This document shows, in pieces, positions 8,227 through 17,190 of a DNA stretch of 64,000 nucleotides. The stretch is from Pseudoduganella danionis. Its GTDB lineage: Bacteria > Pseudomonadota > Gammaproteobacteria > Burkholderiales > Burkholderiaceae_D. Numbering within the stretch: the stretch's first letter is position 1; the number at the start of each line of letters is the position of its first letter. The position numbers and the translations under genes were made by a program. The stretch is taken from the NCBI RefSeq assembly GCF_009720775.1, contig NZ_WNKW01000005.1:62001-126000 (forward strand), in the 5' to 3' direction. The notes beneath the pieces were generated by a model. That model was given only the letters and a program-made list of their open reading frames with translations, searched no databases and was not told the origin of the DNA.

Positions 8227-9612
8227 ATGAGCAAATATATGATCAACACGTGGGAGCCAGAAAGCTCCACGTTCTGGGCCAGCGGCGGACGCGATACGGC
8301 CAACCGTAATCTGTGGATTTCCATCCCCGCACTGGCGCTGGCGTTTGCCGTGTGGATGGTGTGGAGCGTGGTGGTGGTGAATCTGCCGGCCATCGGCTTC
8401 CAGTACAGCACCAACCAGTTGTTCTGGCTGACGGCGCTGCCGGGCCTGTCCGGCGCGACGCTGCGTATCTTCTACTCGTTCATGGTGCCTATCTTCGGCG
8501 GCCGCAAGTGGACCACGATTTCCACCGCTTCGCTGCTGATTCCAGCGCTGGGCATAGGCTTTGCCGTGCAGGACGTCACCACCGGCTATCCGACCATGCT
8601 GATCCTGGCGCTGCTGTGCGGCTTCGGCGGCGGTAACTTCGCTTCGTCGATGGCCAACATCAGCTTCTTCTTCCCGAAAGCACAGAAAGGCTATGCACTG
8701 GGCATGAACGCCGGCCTGGGCAATCTGGGCGTATCGGCCGTGCAGTTCGTCGTACCTCTGGTGATCACCGTGGGCGTATTCGGTACGCTGGGCGGCGATG
8801 CCCAGACCGCCGTCAAAGCTGGCAAGAGCAGCACCATGTGGCTGCAGAACGCCGGTTTCATCTGGGTGCCTTTCATCACCGTCAGCGCACTGCTGGCATG
8901 GTTCGGTATGAATGATCTGGCCTCGGCCAAAGCATCGTTCGCTGATCAGGCTGTGATCTTCAAACGCAAACACAACTGGCTGATGTGCTGGCTGTACACG
9001 GGTACCTTCGGTTCCTTCATCGGCTACTCGGCCGGTTTCCCGCTGCTCATCAAAACCCAGTTCCCTGATGTGAACCCGCTGCAGTACGCTTTCCTGGGTC
9101 CTTTGGTCGGTGCACTGGCCCGTGTGGTCGGCGGCGTGATCGCAGACAAACTGGGCGGCGCCAAAGTAACGGTGTGGACCTTTGTCGGCATGATTGCAGC
9201 CGTGTACGGCGTGATCAGCTTCCTGCCGCACGGCGGTGCAGCCGGCAATTTCACCGGCTTCTTCTGGATGTTCATGGCGCTGTTCGCCGGTACCGGCGTG
9301 GGCAACGCTTCCACCTTCCGCATGATTCCTGTAATCTTCATGACCGAGCGTCAGCGCGCAGCGGCTGGCAAATCGCAAGCCGAACAACAACAAGCGATCG
9401 TTGACGCCAATAAGGAAGGTGCTGCAGTGCTGGGCTTCACTTCCGCGGTTGCCGCCTACGGTGCCTTCTTCATTCCGAAGAGCTACGGTACCTCGATTGC
9501 GATGACGGGCGGTCCTGACGCTGCGCTGTGGTGCTTCATTGCTTTCTACATGAGCTGCATCGCTATTACGTGGTGGTGCTACGCCCGTAAAAATGCGGCC
9601 ATGCCTTGCTAA
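8227..9612 (+). CDS. narK2: nitrate/nitrite antiporter of the NarK2 type (MFS)
   Basis: A 461-residue MFS protein related to E. coli NarK, a nitrate/nitrite exchanger. Its nitrate signatures are GFGGGNFASSMANISFFFPKAQKGYALGMNAGLGNLG and GTGVGNASTFRMIPVIF. The longer central and C-terminal loops (about residues 375-400, rich in Gln and Ala) separate it from NarK1. AGGAG precedes the ATG, and 30 bp separate it from narK1. The tandem NarK1-NarK2 arrangement is common in denitrifiers: one component starts nitrate uptake, the other swaps nitrate for nitrite once respiration runs. Confidence 0.92.
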   Translation: MSKYMINTWEPESSTFWASGGRDTANRNLWISIPALALAFAVWMVWSVVVVNLPAIGFQYSTNQLFWLTALPGLSGATLRIFYSFMVPIFGGRKWTTISTASLLIPALGIGFAVQDVTTGYPTMLILALLCGFGGGNFASSMANISFFFPKAQKGYALGMNAGLGNLGVSAVQFVVPLVITVGVFGTLGGDAQTAVKAGKSSTMWLQNAGFIWVPFITVSALLAWFGMNDLASAKASFADQAVIFKRKHNWLMCWLYTGTFGSFIGYSAGFPLLIKTQFPDVNPLQYAFLGPLVGALARVVGGVIADKLGGAKVTVWTFVGMIAAVYGVISFLPHGGAAGNFTGFFWMFMALFAGTGVGNASTFRMIPVIFMTERQRAAAGKSQAEQQQAIVDANKEGAAVLGFTSAVAAYGAFFIPKSYGTSIAMTGGPDAALWCFIAFYMSCIAITWWCYARKNAAMPC

Positions 9613-9624
9613 ACGGAGTTTGAT

Positions 9625-11052
9625 ATGTCTGAAGATGCCGCCGCTGTGGCGACCCGCACGGAACTGTTTGATGCAGCGCTGATTCGCAAGCTGACCCTGA
9701 ACGGTCCGCGCTACACGTCCTACCCCACGGCAGACCGCTTCCACGGCGGTTACGGCATCGCCGCCTATCAGGCTGCCATCGGCAGCCTGAGCGCGGAAGG
9801 TGCGGCAGCACCGCTGTCGCTGTATGTGCACATCCCATTCTGTGCTTCGCTGTGCTACTACTGCGGCTGCAACAAGATCATCACGCAGGAAAAGGGCAAG
9901 GCGGCCGAGTATCTGGGCTATCTGTACCGCGAGATCGCCATGCAGGTAGAGCTGCTGGGCCGTGGCCGTGCCGTCTCCCAGTTGCACTTCGGTGGCGGTA
10001 CGCCGACCTATCTGACGGACGAGCAGATGGACGAGCTGCTGGCCCGCCTGCGTGCGGACTTCGAGTTCGTCAGCGATGAAGAAGGCGAATTCTCGATCGA
10101 AGTCGATCCGCGCACGGTATCGCCCGAACGTATCGGCGTGCTGCGCCGGCAAGGCTTCAATCGCCTGAGTCTGGGCGTGCAGGATTTCGACGCGGAAGTG
10201 CAGAAGGCCGTCAACCGCGTGCAATCGCCCGAGCAGACGCTGGCCGTGCTGGAGGCCGCGCGCACATACGGCTTCCGCTCCGTCAGTGTCGATCTGATCT
10301 ATGGCCTGCCGTTGCAGAGCGTCGCCAGTTTCGGCCCTACGCTGGACCGCATCATTGCGGCCCGTCCCGACCGTGTGGCCGTGTACAACTATGCCCACAT
10401 GCCGAACCTGTTCAAGGCGCAGAAGCTGATCAACGAAGCCGATCTGCCCGACGGCGAAACCCGGCTGGCCATGCTGGGCCTGTGCATCGAGAAGCTGACG
10501 GGCGCAGGTTATGTGTATATCGGCATGGATCACTTTGCGCTGCCCGAAGACGATCTGGCGCGCAGCCGCGAAGTGGGCAAGCTGCAGCGCAATTTCCAGG
10601 GCTATTCCACCCATGCCGACGCGCCCATGGTGGCGCTCGGTGTGTCGGCCATCAGCGCCGTCGGGAATAGCTACAGCCAGAACGAAAAGACCCTGACGGC
10701 GTATTACGAACGTATCGATGCCGGTGCCTTGCCTATCGCGCGTGGCATCACGCTGAATGCGGATGACGTGATCCGGCGTACGGCCATCAACCGTTTGATG
10801 TGCAATTTCATCCTTGATTACGACGATCTGCCGCTGCCAGCGGGCGTGAGCGGGCCCGAGTATTTTGCGACCGAACTCGAGCGCCTGAAACCGCTGGAAG
10901 AACTGGGCCTGCTATGCGTAGGCAGCCGTGGCGTGCGCGTGAAGATGCGCGGCCGTCTGCTGATCCGCAATATCTGCATGGCGTTCGACCAGTATCTGCA
11001 CCTGCCCAAAGTGGAAGGGCCGCAGGTAATGCGCTATTCGCGTACCATCTAA
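9625..11052 (+). CDS. hemN: oxygen-independent coproporphyrinogen III oxidase
   Basis: A 475-residue radical SAM enzyme that converts coproporphyrinogen III to protoporphyrinogen IX without oxygen, supporting heme synthesis for the nitrate, nitrite and NO reductases. The cluster motif is Cys73-x3-Cys77-x2-Cys80-x-Cys82 (CASLCYYCGC), with the HemN marker RYTSYPTADRF at 30-40 and the SAM-binding HFGGGTPTYL. Starts 12 bp after narK2 behind an ACGGAG site, so it is in the same transcription unit. Length and motifs fit true HemN rather than HemW. Confidence 0.94.
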   Translation: MSEDAAAVATRTELFDAALIRKLTLNGPRYTSYPTADRFHGGYGIAAYQAAIGSLSAEGAAAPLSLYVHIPFCASLCYYCGCNKIITQEKGKAAEYLGYLYREIAMQVELLGRGRAVSQLHFGGGTPTYLTDEQMDELLARLRADFEFVSDEEGEFSIEVDPRTVSPERIGVLRRQGFNRLSLGVQDFDAEVQKAVNRVQSPEQTLAVLEAARTYGFRSVSVDLIYGLPLQSVASFGPTLDRIIAARPDRVAVYNYAHMPNLFKAQKLINEADLPDGETRLAMLGLCIEKLTGAGYVYIGMDHFALPEDDLARSREVGKLQRNFQGYSTHADAPMVALGVSAISAVGNSYSQNEKTLTAYYERIDAGALPIARGITLNADDVIRRTAINRLMCNFILDYDDLPLPAGVSGPEYFATELERLKPLEELGLLCVGSRGVRVKMRGRLLIRNICMAFDQYLHLPKVEGPQVMRYSRTI

Positions 11053-11077
11053 GCAAGAGCTAAGTAGCAAGACAACT

Positions 11078-11755
11078 ATGGATAAAAGTAAGATCAAGGT
11101 ACAGACCTTCCTCTCGCGCGTGCCGCTGTTCGCCTCCATGCGCGCCGAGGAACTGGACCGCATCGCGCTCGGCACCACTGAAGTGCGGCTCGAGCGCGGT
11201 CAGATGGTGTTCGAGCGGGGTGATCCCTGCATAGGCTTCCACCAGGTGGTGTTTGGCCAGATCAAGCTGTCCTTCACTTCGGCCGGTGGCGCGGAAAAAG
11301 TCATCGAGCTGATCGGCCCCGGCCACAGCTTCGGTGAAGCGCTGATGTTCATGGGCAGCCCCTACATCGTGTCGGCCCAGGCCACCGAAGATACCTTGCT
11401 GCTGCACGTCGCCAAGCCCACCATCTTCCGCGAGATCGACAATGATTCGAGCTTCGCCCACAAGATGCTGGCAGGCCTGAGCCAGCGCATGCACAGCCTG
11501 ATGTGCGATATGGAATCGTACTCGCTGCGCTCCGGCACCCAGCGCGTAGCGGCCTATCTGCTGCGCGAGTTCCCCGAGGGCGGCGATCAGTTCACGCTGG
11601 CGGCGTCCAAAGGCGTGCTGGCTTCGCGTCTGAACCTGACGCCCGAACACTTCTCGCGCATCCTCGCCGACCTGTGCTCGCAGCAGTTGATCACCTTCAA
11701 AGGCCGCCAGATCAGCTTGCTGGATCGGGCCGGTTTGCGCCGCTGTGCGGAATAA
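11078..11755 (+). CDS. Dnr/NnrR-type Crp/FNR-family regulator
   Basis: A 225-residue Crp/FNR-family transcription factor. Residues about 10-125 form the cyclic-nucleotide-binding-like sensor (GPGHSFGEALMFMGSPYIVSAQA) and about 150-215 the winged helix (SKGVLASRLNLTPEHFSRILADL). It lacks the N-terminal cysteine cluster of FNR, and the EALMFM...P segment is like Pseudomonas Dnr, a heme-dependent NO sensor. It is therefore a candidate activator of the FNR-like boxes near nirK, nor, nnrS and the hemerythrin gene. It follows hemN by 25 bp with a poor ribosome site and precedes a carbonic anhydrase gene. Confidence 0.85.
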   Translation: MDKSKIKVQTFLSRVPLFASMRAEELDRIALGTTEVRLERGQMVFERGDPCIGFHQVVFGQIKLSFTSAGGAEKVIELIGPGHSFGEALMFMGSPYIVSAQATEDTLLLHVAKPTIFREIDNDSSFAHKMLAGLSQRMHSLMCDMESYSLRSGTQRVAAYLLREFPEGGDQFTLAASKGVLASRLNLTPEHFSRILADLCSQQLITFKGRQISLLDRAGLRRCAE

Positions 11756-11769
11756 AAGCGGAGGCTGAA

Positions 11770-12432
11770 ATGGAAGATATCGAAAAATTCATCAATGGCT
11801 TCAGCCGTTTCCAGCAGCAGTATTTTCAGGATAGCCAGGCGCTGTTCGACAGCCTGCGCGAGGGGCAGCGCCCCAGCACGCTGCTGATAGGCTGCTGCGA
11901 TTCGCGCGTCGATCCCATGCTGCTGACGGGCAGCGATCCGGGCGACCTGTTCGTGGTGCGCAATATCGCCAATCTGGTGCCGGCCTGCACGCCAACGGCT
12001 TCGGCCGGTGTCAGTTCCGCCATCGAGTTTGCCGTGTGCGAGCTGGAAGTCGAACGCATCATCATACTTGGCCATGCCCGCTGCGGCGGCATTCGTGCCG
12101 TAATGTCGCCCCGCAAAGTCGAGCGCGAGACGGACTTCGTCAACCAGTGGATGCGCGTGGCCGAGCCCGTCGCCGAACGCGTGCGGCGCGATCTGGCCCA
12201 CCGCAGCAGCGCCGAGCAGCACCATGCGTGCGAGTTGGCCAGCATCCTGCTGTCGCTCGACAATCTGATGACCTACCCGTGGCTCAAGCGCCGGGTGGAG
12301 CAGGGCTTGCTCAAGCTGCACGGCTGGTATTTCGATCTGGAGAAGGGCGCGCTGATGGCGTATTCCGCGCGCCAGCATGCCTTCCTGCCGCTGGTCGGCT
12401 CCCTGCCCGAGCGGCAGGACGCAGCGGCCTGA
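11770..12432 (+). CDS. beta-class carbonic anhydrase
   Basis: A 220-residue enzyme interconverting CO2 and bicarbonate. Zinc ligands are Cys42 in the CxDSR motif (GCCDSRVDP), His102 and Cys105 (LGHARCGG); Asp44 and Arg46 form the usual dyad. The start ATG is preceded by GGAGG and lies 14 bp after the regulator stop; the longer reading frame upstream overlaps that regulator and is rejected. It ends the narK1-narK2-hemN-regulator run. Its link with nitrate respiration is only positional. Confidence 0.93.
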   Translation: MEDIEKFINGFSRFQQQYFQDSQALFDSLREGQRPSTLLIGCCDSRVDPMLLTGSDPGDLFVVRNIANLVPACTPTASAGVSSAIEFAVCELEVERIIILGHARCGGIRAVMSPRKVERETDFVNQWMRVAEPVAERVRRDLAHRSSAEQHHACELASILLSLDNLMTYPWLKRRVEQGLLKLHGWYFDLEKGALMAYSARQHAFLPLVGSLPERQDAAA

Positions 12433-12508
12433 TAGAAACCGGCGCGGCCAGACTGGTCGCGCCATATCTGCGGCGGCACTAACCCTGCGATATTCTGATG
12501 AAGTGGCT

Positions 12509-12537
12509 GCGCGCTAGGACTAGCGCGCTAGGGCTAG
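12509..12537. repeat. CTAG-rich dyad between convergent genes
   Basis: GCGCGCTAG-GA-CTAGCGCGC (12509-12528) is a perfect 9-bp inverted repeat. The stretch holds four CTAGs, at 12514, 12520, 12528 and 12534, forming two interleaved CTAG-N10-CTAG pairs. It sits between the convergent carbonic anhydrase and DUF3079 genes and reaches the latter's stop codon. The position suggests a bidirectional terminator without a T run. The spacing is identical to the dyads before narK1, narG and moaA. Confidence 0.5.
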
Positions 12538-12761
12538 GTCGTCGGCGCTGGCGGTTCGTCCTGCTGCGCGGCCGGCTCCTCGTCGGCCTGATCCTGCGCA
12601 TTCAAGCCGAAGCTATGCCAGTCCGGGCCGAACAGCTCCACGGGATGCTGGGTACGGTCGGAGCCGTTACCGCAGGCCATGCTGTCAGCCGGACAATATT
12701 TATCGCAGCCCCAGCAGATCAGCTCGGGCTTGGCGGGATGGATGGGGAAGCGCTTGGCCAT
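12534..12761 (-). CDS. DUF3079 small cysteine-rich protein
   Basis: A 75-residue protein, MAKRFPIHPAKPELICWGCDKYCPADSMACGNG and on, matching the DUF3079 family of short proteins with a conserved CWGCDxYCPADxxxCGNGxxRTQHPxE core. The four cysteines (C-x2-C-x3-C-x5-C) suggest a metal site, not proven. The C-terminal 20 residues are acidic, Gln/Pro/Ala-rich and probably disordered. It follows the 128-residue gene at 12822 on the same strand with a 60-bp gap, so the two may be cotranscribed from the narG-side promoter region. Confidence 0.75.
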   Translation of the reverse strand: MAKRFPIHPAKPELICWGCDKYCPADSMACGNGSDRTQHPVELFGPDWHSFGLNAQDQADEEPAAQQDEPPAPTT

Positions 12762-12821
12762 GTGGGGGAAGGGCGCGCGACGCCCGGCTGCGGTATCCGG
12801 CAGCCGTCGCCGCTGTGGCGC

Positions 12822-13208
12822 TTAGTGGTAGCGCAGCATGTCGCCGCTGCGGTCAAACGCTAGCATGCGGTCCATCTGGCCCTGCTGGATATGGCCCAGC
12901 ATCTGGTTCAGCGCCGCATCGGTGCGCTGCGGGTCGGGCAGCACGCCATTCTGGCCGGACAGGGTGGAAATCAGCATCACATCCCAGTGCTGGCCCATGG
13001 CCTGTGCTTCCTCGACCAGATTGGCATAGGTATCGAGCTCGCCTACCTGCTTGTCCACACACATCACGGGAACCAGCGTGGTACGGCCGGCCGCACCGGG
13101 CTCAGGATCAGGCTCGGCTTCAGCCACGGCGAAGGCGATCAGCAGGCGCTGGGGCTGGGCCTGCATGGCGGCAGCCATGATCAGGTCTTCGAAACTATTG
13201 ATTTGCAT
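12822..13208 (-). CDS. conserved hypothetical protein divergent from narG
   Basis: A 128-residue cytosolic protein, MQINSFEDLIMAAAMQAQPQRLLIAF at the start. From memory, homologues in Burkholderiales are sometimes labelled 'ribonucleotide reductase subunit alpha', but nothing here supports that activity: it is far too short and has no catalytic cysteines or radical motif. The body alternates predicted strands and helices (PVMCVDKQVGELDTYANLVEEAQAMG, then WDVMLISTLSG). It is divergent from narG with a 261-bp intergenic region that carries CTAG dyads. Function unknown. Confidence 0.7.
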   Translation of the reverse strand: MQINSFEDLIMAAAMQAQPQRLLIAFAVAEAEPDPEPGAAGRTTLVPVMCVDKQVGELDTYANLVEEAQAMGQHWDVMLISTLSGQNGVLPDPQRTDAALNQMLGHIQQGQMDRMLAFDRSGDMLRYH

Positions 13209-13302
13209 GGGATTCCTCGTTGGCTCGCGAGAGCGGTGCTTGTACAACGTAACCATAGCGCGCAAGCGCCCCGTTGAAAATTGCCGTAAGGGATGAATGC
13301 GT

Positions 13303-13333
13303 CTAGTCACTAATGACTAGGAGCACTAGTCCT
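13303..13333. promoter_or_regulatory. NarL-like CTAG dyad upstream of narG
   Basis: CTAGTCACTAATGACTAG (13303-13320) is followed by another arm, CTAGTCCT (13326-13333). Read as heptamers these are TAGTCAC, TAGTCAT (reverse) and TAGTCCT; the last two match the NarL consensus TACYYMT at six of seven places, with G for C at position 3. The first two have the 7-2-7 spacing bound by NarL dimers. The element is about 150 bp before the narG start. No FNR box was found between 13209 and 13469. Confidence 0.5.
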
Positions 13334-13469
13334 TCTCACCCTGCCAGATGACCTTCTTGCCGATTCACACCAGTTGGGCCGCTGCTTAGACTTGCAACAT
13401 AGTCGAGTCCGTGCATGTTGCATGGGACCGCATACCCGGCGCAGTGCCGGGTGTCAGTGAGGAGGCAGC

Positions 13470-16400
13470 ATGAGTCATTTTCTGGATCGCCTGAAATTCT
13501 TCAGCAAAACTACGTCGACATTCTCGGGCGGTCACGGCGCCGTCGTGCAGGAAGATCGCACCTGGGAAAACGCCTATCGTCAACGTTGGCAGCACGACAA
13601 GATCGTGCGCTCCACGCACGGTGTCAACTGCACGGGTTCGTGCAGCTGGAAGGTGTATGTCAAAAACGGCCTGATTACCTGGGAAACCCAGCAGACCGAT
13701 TATCCGCGCACCCGTCCCGATCTGCCTAACCACGAGCCACGCGGCTGCCCACGCGGCGCCAGCTACTCGTGGTATGTGTATTCGGCGCAGCGCGTCAAAT
13801 ACCCGATGATCCGTGGCCGTCTGATGGAAATGTGGCGCGAAGCCCGTAAGACCATGGACCCGATCGCGGCATGGGACTACGTGAGCCAGAATCCGGAACG
13901 TGCAGCGCGCTATAAATCGGTACGCGGCCTGGGCGGCTTTGTGCGCGCCAGCTGGGATGAAGCCAACGAAATCATGGCTGCAGCCAATGCACTGACCATC
14001 AAGAAATACGGCCCTGACCGTATCGTCGGCTTCTCGCCGATTCCCGCCATGTCCATGGTCAGCTATGCAGCCGGTACCCGCTACCTGTCGCTGATCGGCG
14101 GCGTGGCCCTGAGCTTCTACGACTGGTATTGCGATCTGCCGCCATCGAGCCCGCAGATCTGGGGCGAACAGACCGACGTGCCGGAATCGGCCGACTGGTA
14201 CAACTCCACCTACCTGATGGTATGGGGTTCCAACGTGCCGATGACGCGTACCCCGGACGCCCACTTCTACACCGAAGTGCGCTACAAAGGTACCAAGACG
14301 GTCGCCGTATCGTCCGACTTCGGCGAAATGGCCAAGTTCGGCGACATCTGGCTGGCACCTAAGCAGGGTACCGATGCGGCACTGGCCATGGCCATGGGCC
14401 ACGTGATCCTGAAGGAATACCACACGGCCGGTCAATCGGCCTACTTCAAAGAGTACGCCAAGCAGTACACCGACTTCCCTATGCTGGTGCTGCTGAAAGA
14501 GCAGAACGGCACGCTGGCGCCGGAATACTTCCTGCGCGCCTCGCACCTGGCCAACAACCTCGACGAAACCAACAATCCGGACTGGAAAACCCTGGTCATC
14601 GACGAAGCCAGCGGCCAGATCGTCGCGCCTGCCGGTTCCATCGGCTTCCGCTGGGGCGAAACTGGCAAGTGGAATCTGGAAATGAAGCAGGGCACCAGCG
14701 GTGCTCCGGTCGATCCGCAACTGTCGCTGATCAACTGCGCTGATGAAGTGGTGCCTGTGGGCTTCGCCTACTTCGGTGGCAAGGACGCCAGCGATCTGCT
14801 GATGCGCAATGTGCCCGTCAAGCGTCTGACGCTGGCTGACGGCAGCACCGCTCTGGTGGCGACCGTATTCGATCTGACCATGGCCAACTACGGTATCGAC
14901 CGTGGTCTGGGCGGCGGCAATGTGGCCACCAGCTATGAAGAAGACATTCCTTACACCCCGGCATGGCAGGTCAAGCACACCGGCGTGAAAGCCGAAGACG
15001 TGATCACCGTGGCACGCCAGTTCGCCGAAAACGCCGACCAGACCCGCGGCAAGAGCATGGTCATCGTCGGTGCGGCACTGAACCACTGGTACCACATGGA
15101 CATGACCTATCGCGGCATCATCAACATGCTGATGATGTGCGGTTGCGTCGGTCAATCGGGCGGCGGCTGGGCCCACTACGTGGGTCAGGAAAAACTGCGT
15201 CCGCAAACGGGATGGACTCCGCTGGCCTTCGCACAGGACTGGAACCGTCCTATGCGCCAGATGAATGGTACGTCGTTCTTCTACAACCACACCAGCCAGT
15301 GGCGCCACGAAAAACTGCACACGGAAGAAATCGCCTCGCCGACTGCAGGTGACGACGTCGCTCCAATGTCGCTGCTCGACTACAACGCCAAGGCCGAACG
15401 TCTGGGCTGGCTGCCTTCGGCACCACAGTTGCAGACCAACCCGCTGGAAGTGACCCGTGCGGCCGAAGCGGCCGGCGTAGCACCAGTGGCCTATGCCGTC
15501 AGCCAGATCAAGAACAAGCAGCTGGAATTCTCCTGCGATGATCCGGACAATCCGGCCAACTTCCCGCGCAATATGTTTGTGTGGCGTTCGAATATTCTGG
15601 GCAGCTCGGGCAAGGGCCACGAGTACTTCCTGAAGTACCTGCTGGGTACCCAGAATGCGCTGATGAGCGACGAAGAGCACTGCATCAAGCCGCGCGACGT
15701 CAAAGTACGTCCTGCTGCCGAAGGCAAGCTCGACCTGCTGGTAGTGCTGGACTTCCGTATGTCCACCACCTGCCTGTATGGCGACATCGTGCTGCCGACC
15801 GCCACCTGGTACGAGAAGGATGACCTGAATACTTCGGACATGCACCCCTTCATCCACCCGCTGTCGGAAGCTGTGCAGCCGCTGTGGCAATCCAAGTCGG
15901 ACTGGGAAATCTACAAAGGTCTGGCCAAGAAATTTGAAGAAATCGGTGGTCCTTACCTCGGCACCCAGCAGGATCTGGTGCTGACCCCGCTGATGCACGA
16001 TACCCCGGGTGAACTGGGTCAGCCTTTCGATCCGAAAGACTGGCGTGCTGGCGAGTGCGAGCCGATTCCGGGCAAAACCATGCCTAACTTCACCGTGGTG
16101 GAACGCGATTACACCAAGATCCACCAGAAGTTCACCTCGATCGGCCCATTGCTGGAAAAACTCGGCAACGGTGGTAAGGGCATCAGCTGGAAAACCGGCC
16201 ACGAAGTGGAAATCCTGCGCGGCATCAACCGCACGGTGCAGGCTGACACGGTGGGCAAAGGCCAGCCACGTCTGGATACCGCCATCGATGCGGCCGAGAT
16301 GATTCTGTCGCTGGCTCCGGAAACCAATGGCCACGTGGCCGTGAAAGCATGGGATGCGCTGTCCAAGATCACGGGCCGCGACCACACCCATCTGGCTCTG

Positions 16401-17171
16401 CCACGCGAGCATGACAGCATCCGTTTCCGCGATGTACAGGCCCAGCCACGCAAGATTATTTCGTCGCCAACCTGGTCCGGTCTGGAATCGGAAGAAGTCA
16501 GCTACAACGCCTGCTATACCAACGTGCATGAACTGATCCCATGGCGCACGCTGACGGGCCGTCAGCAGTTCTACCAGGATCACCGCTGGATGCGTGATTT
16601 TGGCGAAGGTCTGTGCGTGTACAAGCCAGCGATTAACACCAAGACCACGGCAACCATGCTGGGCGCGCAGCCTAACGGTAACAAAGAGATTGCGCTGAAC
16701 TGGATTACGCCGCATCAGAAATGGGGTATCCACTCGACCTACTCGGACAACCTGCGCATGCTGACCCTGTCCCGTGGCGGTCCGCACGTGTGGCTGTCGG
16801 AAGTGGATGCGCAAGCGGCCGGCATCGTCGATAACGACTGGATCGAAGTGTTCAACGTCAACGGCACGCTGACGGCGCGGGCGATTGTCAGCCAGCGCGT
16901 ACCGGAAGGCATGACGCTGATGTACCACGCACAGGAAAAAATCGTCAACGTGCCGGGCGCCGAAATGTCGGGCAAACGCGGTGGTATCCACAACTCGGTA
17001 ACCCGTGCTGTGACCAAGCCTACCCACATGATCGGTGGTTATGCGCAGTTGTCGTGGGGCTTCAACTACTACGGCACGGTGGGTTCCAACCGCGATGAAT
17101 TCGTGCTGGTACGTAAGATGAACAAAGTCGACTGGCTGGAAGGCCCGTTGAATGAAAAGGCCCACGGCTGA
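13470..17171 (+). CDS. narG: respiratory nitrate reductase alpha subunit
   Basis: The 1233-residue molybdenum catalytic subunit of membrane-bound nitrate reductase, reducing nitrate to nitrite on the cytoplasmic side. The FS0 cluster ligands His50, Cys54, Cys58 and Cys93 are at the same numbers as in E. coli NarG, and the Mo ligand Asp lies in YDWYCDLPPSSPQ. The remnant twin-arginine-like N-terminus (FLDRLKFF) is typical. Length is normal (E. coli 1247). GAGGAGG precedes the ATG. It heads narGHJI and the parvulin gene. A stop-poor antisense frame across it is a codon-bias artefact. Confidence 0.98.
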   Translation: MSHFLDRLKFFSKTTSTFSGGHGAVVQEDRTWENAYRQRWQHDKIVRSTHGVNCTGSCSWKVYVKNGLITWETQQTDYPRTRPDLPNHEPRGCPRGASYSWYVYSAQRVKYPMIRGRLMEMWREARKTMDPIAAWDYVSQNPERAARYKSVRGLGGFVRASWDEANEIMAAANALTIKKYGPDRIVGFSPIPAMSMVSYAAGTRYLSLIGGVALSFYDWYCDLPPSSPQIWGEQTDVPESADWYNSTYLMVWGSNVPMTRTPDAHFYTEVRYKGTKTVAVSSDFGEMAKFGDIWLAPKQGTDAALAMAMGHVILKEYHTAGQSAYFKEYAKQYTDFPMLVLLKEQNGTLAPEYFLRASHLANNLDETNNPDWKTLVIDEASGQIVAPAGSIGFRWGETGKWNLEMKQGTSGAPVDPQLSLINCADEVVPVGFAYFGGKDASDLLMRNVPVKRLTLADGSTALVATVFDLTMANYGIDRGLGGGNVATSYEEDIPYTPAWQVKHTGVKAEDVITVARQFAENADQTRGKSMVIVGAALNHWYHMDMTYRGIINMLMMCGCVGQSGGGWAHYVGQEKLRPQTGWTPLAFAQDWNRPMRQMNGTSFFYNHTSQWRHEKLHTEEIASPTAGDDVAPMSLLDYNAKAERLGWLPSAPQLQTNPLEVTRAAEAAGVAPVAYAVSQIKNKQLEFSCDDPDNPANFPRNMFVWRSNILGSSGKGHEYFLKYLLGTQNALMSDEEHCIKPRDVKVRPAAEGKLDLLVVLDFRMSTTCLYGDIVLPTATWYEKDDLNTSDMHPFIHPLSEAVQPLWQSKSDWEIYKGLAKKFEEIGGPYLGTQQDLVLTPLMHDTPGELGQPFDPKDWRAGECEPIPGKTMPNFTVVERDYTKIHQKFTSIGPLLEKLGNGGKGISWKTGHEVEILRGINRTVQADTVGKGQPRLDTAIDAAEMILSLAPETNGHVAVKAWDALSKITGRDHTHLALPREHDSIRFRDVQAQPRKIISSPTWSGLESEEVSYNACYTNVHELIPWRTLTGRQQFYQDHRWMRDFGEGLCVYKPAINTKTTATMLGAQPNGNKEIALNWITPHQKWGIHSTYSDNLRMLTLSRGGPHVWLSEVDAQAAGIVDNDWIEVFNVNGTLTARAIVSQRVPEGMTLMYHAQEKIVNVPGAEMSGKRGGIHNSVTRAVTKPTHMIGGYAQLSWGFNYYGTVGSNRDEFVLVRKMNKVDWLEGPLNEKAHG

Positions 17172-17190
17172 GAAAGAGACGGAGCGATAC

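Noticed and set aside
7831..10614. A 927-codon open frame antisense to narK1, narK2 and hemN
   Set aside because: It spans three clear genes on the other strand and shows the His/Gln/Arg-rich composition of a codon-bias shadow.
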